The notes under the pieces are model-generated. The model searched no databases, was not told the DNA's origin, and was given only the letters and a program-made list of their open reading frames with translations. A program made the position numbers and the translations under genes. Positions 60,779-64,000 of a DNA stretch of 64,000 bases are shown one piece after another (within the stretch, counting starts at the first letter, position 1; every line of letters begins with the position of its first letter). Source of the stretch: Hyphomicrobiaceae bacterium. Its GTDB lineage: Bacteria > Pseudomonadota > Alphaproteobacteria > Rhizobiales > Hyphomicrobiaceae. The stretch spans positions 682,001 through 746,000 of the forward strand of contig JALHOW010000003.1 in the NCBI GenBank assembly GCA_022842785.1. Reading direction: 5' to 3'.

Positions 60779-63700
60779 ACGACCTTCAGGACCTGTTGGT
60801 GCGCGACGCGCCTGTCGCCGCCGCGCCGGACATCGGAACCAAAGAACGCAGTCCTGCACTGCCTGGGGTCCGGCTGATGTCGGTCGAGGTTCTCAATTGG
60901 GGCACCTTTGACCGGCACATTTGGCGGCTCGATCTCATGGGTGGCAATGGGTTGCTCACCGGCCAGAACGGTTCCGGCAAATCGACGCTAGTCGATGCCA
61001 TCACGACGCTGTTGGTGCCCGCACACCGCATTAACTACAACAAGGCCGGGCAGGCCGAGCGCGATGAACGCGACCTGCGTTCCTATGTGCTCGGCACCTA
61101 CAAAAGTGAGCGCGCCGGCGCCGGCGGTGGCGCCAAACCGGTCTCCCTGCGCACACAAAGCTCAGCCTATACCGTTATCCTTGGCCGCTTTCATAATGCC
61201 GGCTTTAACGAGACGACGACACTTGCCCAAGTATTCTGGTTCAAGGAGCCGCACGGGCAGCCGGCACGCTTCTATTTGGTCGCCGACGGCCCACTGTCCA
61301 TCAAAGAGCACTTCACGGGGTTCAATCGCGACATCAACGCCTTGCGGAAGCGCTTGCGAAAGCTGTCACGCACCGGAATTTACGACAGCTATCCCGCCTA
61401 CGGCGCCGACTTCCGCCGTCGCTTCGGCATCGCTACCGATCAAGCGGTTGATCTTTTCCTGCAGACGGTCTCCATGAAAACGGTCGGAGACCTGACGGGC
61501 TTCGTGCGCAGTCACATGCTGGAGCCGTTTCCAGTCGAGGTGCGCATCCAGGACATGATCCGCCATTTCGACGATCTCACCCGGGCACACGGCGAGGTGG
61601 TCAAGGCACGTGACCAGATTGACCGCCTCACCCCCATCGTCACCGATTGCGACCGTCATGGAGTAATCGCGCAAGAGGCTGCACGTCTCACCGCGGCGCG
61701 AGACGCACTGAGAGCCTACATGGCCACGCATTTGTGCGCCCTGATCGATGAACGCGTTGCAGGGCTCGACAGCGAGCTCTCGCGACTGTTCCAACGTATT
61801 GCCAGCCTGCGCGTCAAGGAGGGAGAGAACGAACAGGCGCGCCTTGCTCTCGAACGCGACATCAACGCCAACGGCGGTATGCGCCTCAGCCAAATCGAGC
61901 TTGAGTTGCGACAGAAGGCAATCGTGCGTGATGATCGCAAACGTCGCGCCGATGCGTACGGACCGCTCGCCGCGGCGGTTGGCGCTACCGTGCCCAAGTC
62001 GCCGGAGCAGTTCGCCGATAACCTTGCCGATGTCCGGCGCCAGCTCGCCACCGTTGCTGACCAGGAGACCGCTCTCCAGAACCAACGCGTCGAGCAAGAA
62101 ATTGAGCTGAAGAGCAAACGCGACCGGCACAATGCACACGCCGCAGAGATTGTATCACTCAAGCAGAGGCGCTCGAACCTGCCGGCACCGATGATCGCGC
62201 TTCGTGAACGCTTGTGCGAGGCCATTGGCGTCGCACCAGACACAATGCCTTTTGCGGGTGAGCTGATCGAAGTGCGTCAGGATGCGGTGGATTGGGAGGG
62301 CGCTGCAGAGCGATTGCTGCACACTTTTGCTTTGACGTTATTGGTGCCCGAGCGCCACTACGACGACGTTGCGCGCTGGGTTGACGATACCCACATCGCC
62401 GCGCGCCTCGTTTACTTTCGTGTTTCCGAGAACGTAGCGGCGCTGCGACAGCGGCGCAATCCGCAGGCACTATCCGAAAAGCTGCGGTTGAAGAGCGACA
62501 CACCGCTGTATCAATGGCTGCAACGAGAGGTCGATCGCCGCTTCGACCACGCCTGTTGCACCACCATAGACCAGTTCCGGCGCGAGCCGACCGCCATCAC
62601 GAGGCGCGGCCAGATCAAGACCGGCAGTGATCGCCACGAGAAAGACGATCGTCACCGCATCGATGACCGCACGCGCTATGTCCTCGGGTGGTCCAATGCC
62701 GCCAAGATTGCAGCGTTGGAAGCCGAGGCGAGGACAATGGAGCGCGCTATCCAGGTCCTGTCCGCCAGCATCGCCGGCCTGTTGACGAAGATCAGGGCGC
62801 TGTCAGATCGGCGTGGCCAACTCGAAAGGCTCAGCATCCACCAGAGTTTCACCGATATCGATTGGACCCCCGTGGCGCTCGAAATCGATGGGCTTGAGCA
62901 GGAACGCCGGACGCTCACCGAAGACTCCGATATTCTCAAGTCGCTACGTGCTCGCCAACACGAAGCCGAGGCGGAGCGCCTCGAATTGCGCGGTAAGATT
63001 GAATCAGCGACGGATAACCGGGCGACGTTGGTCGAGCGGCGCGATGAGCTTGGCCGCCGCCGCACCACTGCCGAAGCGGAGATTGCGACCATACCGGGGG
63101 TTAAGCGCGCGGAAGTCACACCGATGCTTGACGAGCTGCGCACGCAAGCGTTCGGCGAGCACAAGCTCACCATTGAGGGCTGCAACAACCGCGAGAGCGA
63201 GTTACGGAAGGTTTTGCAGGATCGCATCGATTCGCGGCAAGCAAGTTTGCGGGCGCTCGGCGCACGCCTGGCTGCGGCGATGCGTGACTATGGCACCCTC
63301 TATCCCGAGGATACCCGCGACGTCGACGCTTCCGTGGAGGCTGCGGACGAGTATCTGAGGATGTTGACGGAGTTGCGCGAAGAGGGACTGCCCCGCTTCG
63401 AGGCGCGCTTTAAATCCTTGCTAAACGAGAATGCCATCCGTGAAGTGGCCGGCTTCCAATCGAAGCTGCGCGAAGAAGAACGAACGATCCGCGACCGCAT
63501 CGACACGATCAATTCCTCGCTGCGCGACATCGACTACCACGACGGCACCTATATCACCGTCGAGGCTGCGGCGAACCTCGACAACGAGATCAAGGAATTT
63601 CAGCAGGATCTACGCAAGTGCACTGAGAACACCCTGACGGGTAGCGAAGACAACGCCTATGCTGAAGTCAAATTTCTCGAAGTCAAGCGGGTGATTGAGC

Positions 63701-64000
63701 GCTTCCGCGGGCGAGACAAGCTCACCGAGCTTGATCAGAAGTGGACCCGTAAAGTTTCGGATGTGCGCAATTGGTTCGAGTTCTCCGCATCCGAGCGCTG
63801 GCGCACCGATGATAGCGAACGCGAGCACTACTCCGACTCTGGAGGCAAGTCGGGCGGTCAGAAGGAAAAGCTGGCCTATACGATCCTTGCTGCCAGCCTC
63901 GCGTACCAGTTCGGTCTCGACAAAGGTGCCGAGCGCTCGCGGGCATTTCACTTCGTCATGATCGACGAGGCCTTCGGTCGAGCATCGGACGAGGCCGCCG
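60775..64000 (+). CDS. jetC: Wadjet type I subunit JetC, SMC-like ATPase (3' end cut off by window)
   Basis: The first 1,075 codons of an SMC/Rad50-like motor. It starts at a GTG overlapping the jetB stop. Walker A is TGQNGSGKST (62-71). Long coiled-coil arms fill most of the middle, with a hinge-like globular region that contains DWEGAAERLLHTFALTLLVP (506-525). The signature SGGKSGGQKEKLAYTIL (about 1022-1038) and Walker B FVMIDEAFGRASDE (about 1059-1072) close the head. The frame is unbroken to the edge, and only the last few residues are missing. jetD, the topoisomerase-VI-like nuclease, should follow. Confidence 0.93.
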   Translation, partial: MNDLQDLLVRDAPVAAAPDIGTKERSPALPGVRLMSVEVLNWGTFDRHIWRLDLMGGNGLLTGQNGSGKSTLVDAITTLLVPAHRINYNKAGQAERDERDLRSYVLGTYKSERAGAGGGAKPVSLRTQSSAYTVILGRFHNAGFNETTTLAQVFWFKEPHGQPARFYLVADGPLSIKEHFTGFNRDINALRKRLRKLSRTGIYDSYPAYGADFRRRFGIATDQAVDLFLQTVSMKTVGDLTGFVRSHMLEPFPVEVRIQDMIRHFDDLTRAHGEVVKARDQIDRLTPIVTDCDRHGVIAQEAARLTAARDALRAYMATHLCALIDERVAGLDSELSRLFQRIASLRVKEGENEQARLALERDINANGGMRLSQIELELRQKAIVRDDRKRRADAYGPLAAAVGATVPKSPEQFADNLADVRRQLATVADQETALQNQRVEQEIELKSKRDRHNAHAAEIVSLKQRRSNLPAPMIALRERLCEAIGVAPDTMPFAGELIEVRQDAVDWEGAAERLLHTFALTLLVPERHYDDVARWVDDTHIAARLVYFRVSENVAALRQRRNPQALSEKLRLKSDTPLYQWLQREVDRRFDHACCTTIDQFRREPTAITRRGQIKTGSDRHEKDDRHRIDDRTRYVLGWSNAAKIAALEAEARTMERAIQVLSASIAGLLTKIRALSDRRGQLERLSIHQSFTDIDWTPVALEIDGLEQERRTLTEDSDILKSLRARQHEAEAERLELRGKIESATDNRATLVERRDELGRRRTTAEAEIATIPGVKRAEVTPMLDELRTQAFGEHKLTIEGCNNRESELRKVLQDRIDSRQASLRALGARLAAAMRDYGTLYPEDTRDVDASVEAADEYLRMLTELREEGLPRFEARFKSLLNENAIREVAGFQSKLREEERTIRDRIDTINSSLRDIDYHDGTYITVEAAANLDNEIKEFQQDLRKCTENTLTGSEDNAYAEVKFLEVKRVIERFRGRDKLTELDQKWTRKVSDVRNWFEFSASERWRTDDSEREHYSDSGGKSGGQKEKLAYTILAASLAYQFGLDKGAERSRAFHFVMIDEAFGRASDEAA

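Overview
The window looks like the chromosome of an alphaproteobacterium, most likely in the Hyphomicrobiales. Codon use is GC-rich throughout, and the core genes fit that group: nuoG, a probable methylsuccinyl-CoA dehydrogenase (ethylmalonyl-CoA pathway), propionyl-CoA carboxylase beta, and an Mrp ATPase with a C-terminal DUF971 domain. The genus cannot be read from the sequence.

Positions 1 to about 34.2 kb are ordinary chromosome. In order: nuoG (truncated by the window edge); a FAH-fold hydrolase with an Old Yellow Enzyme; an RND adaptor without its pump; a YrbL-like kinase; a YbdK-type ligase; a DM13 protein; a P450; the acyl-CoA dehydrogenase; a secreted unknown; a Kef-type antiporter; an SDR divergent from a LysR regulator; three MFS transporters around a YdhR-like protein; SelO; uvrC followed by a BtuFCD-type importer; a patatin; a solitary amino-acid-type binding protein; Mrp; a tandem DUF2750 protein; and pccB. 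Two intergenic regions (about 29.5 and 32.15 kb) hold copies of a repeat predicted to fold as a cloverleaf.

Positions 34,251-56,044 form an integrated island bounded by a 43-bp perfect direct repeat made of the 5' half of tRNA-Gly(TCC). The left copy is a dead half-tRNA; the right copy rebuilds a complete tRNA. A tyrosine integrase lies at the left end. A primase-polymerase and an AlpA-like HTH gene lie at the right end, a layout like P4-type satellites. Two defence blocks sit between them. Block 1 (35.8-44.4 kb) is a restriction-modification-like set: AIPR, a PD-(D/E)XK protein, a Z1 helicase and a MORC-like GHKL ATPase in one operon, divergent from vsr and a cytosine-5 methyltransferase. 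Block 2 (45.0-52.7 kb) holds an SF1 helicase, an FRG protein, a GHKL-nuclease fusion, an unknown protein and a SEC-C nuclease. I do not recognise block 2 as a named system. It is flanked by two copies of a conserved non-coding module, the right one next to a dense iteron-like TTGCA/TGCAA cluster.

Positions 56 to 64 kb continue as defence DNA: a frameshifted helicase remnant, a HipBA toxin-antitoxin pair, and a type I Wadjet operon (jetA, jetB, start of jetC; jetD would lie outside). HipBA and Wadjet are divergent and share a control region with five CGTACG-centred palindromes at alternating spacings of about 50 and 33 bp. One palindrome abuts the hipB ribosome-binding site. This suggests that the antitoxin may also control Wadjet.
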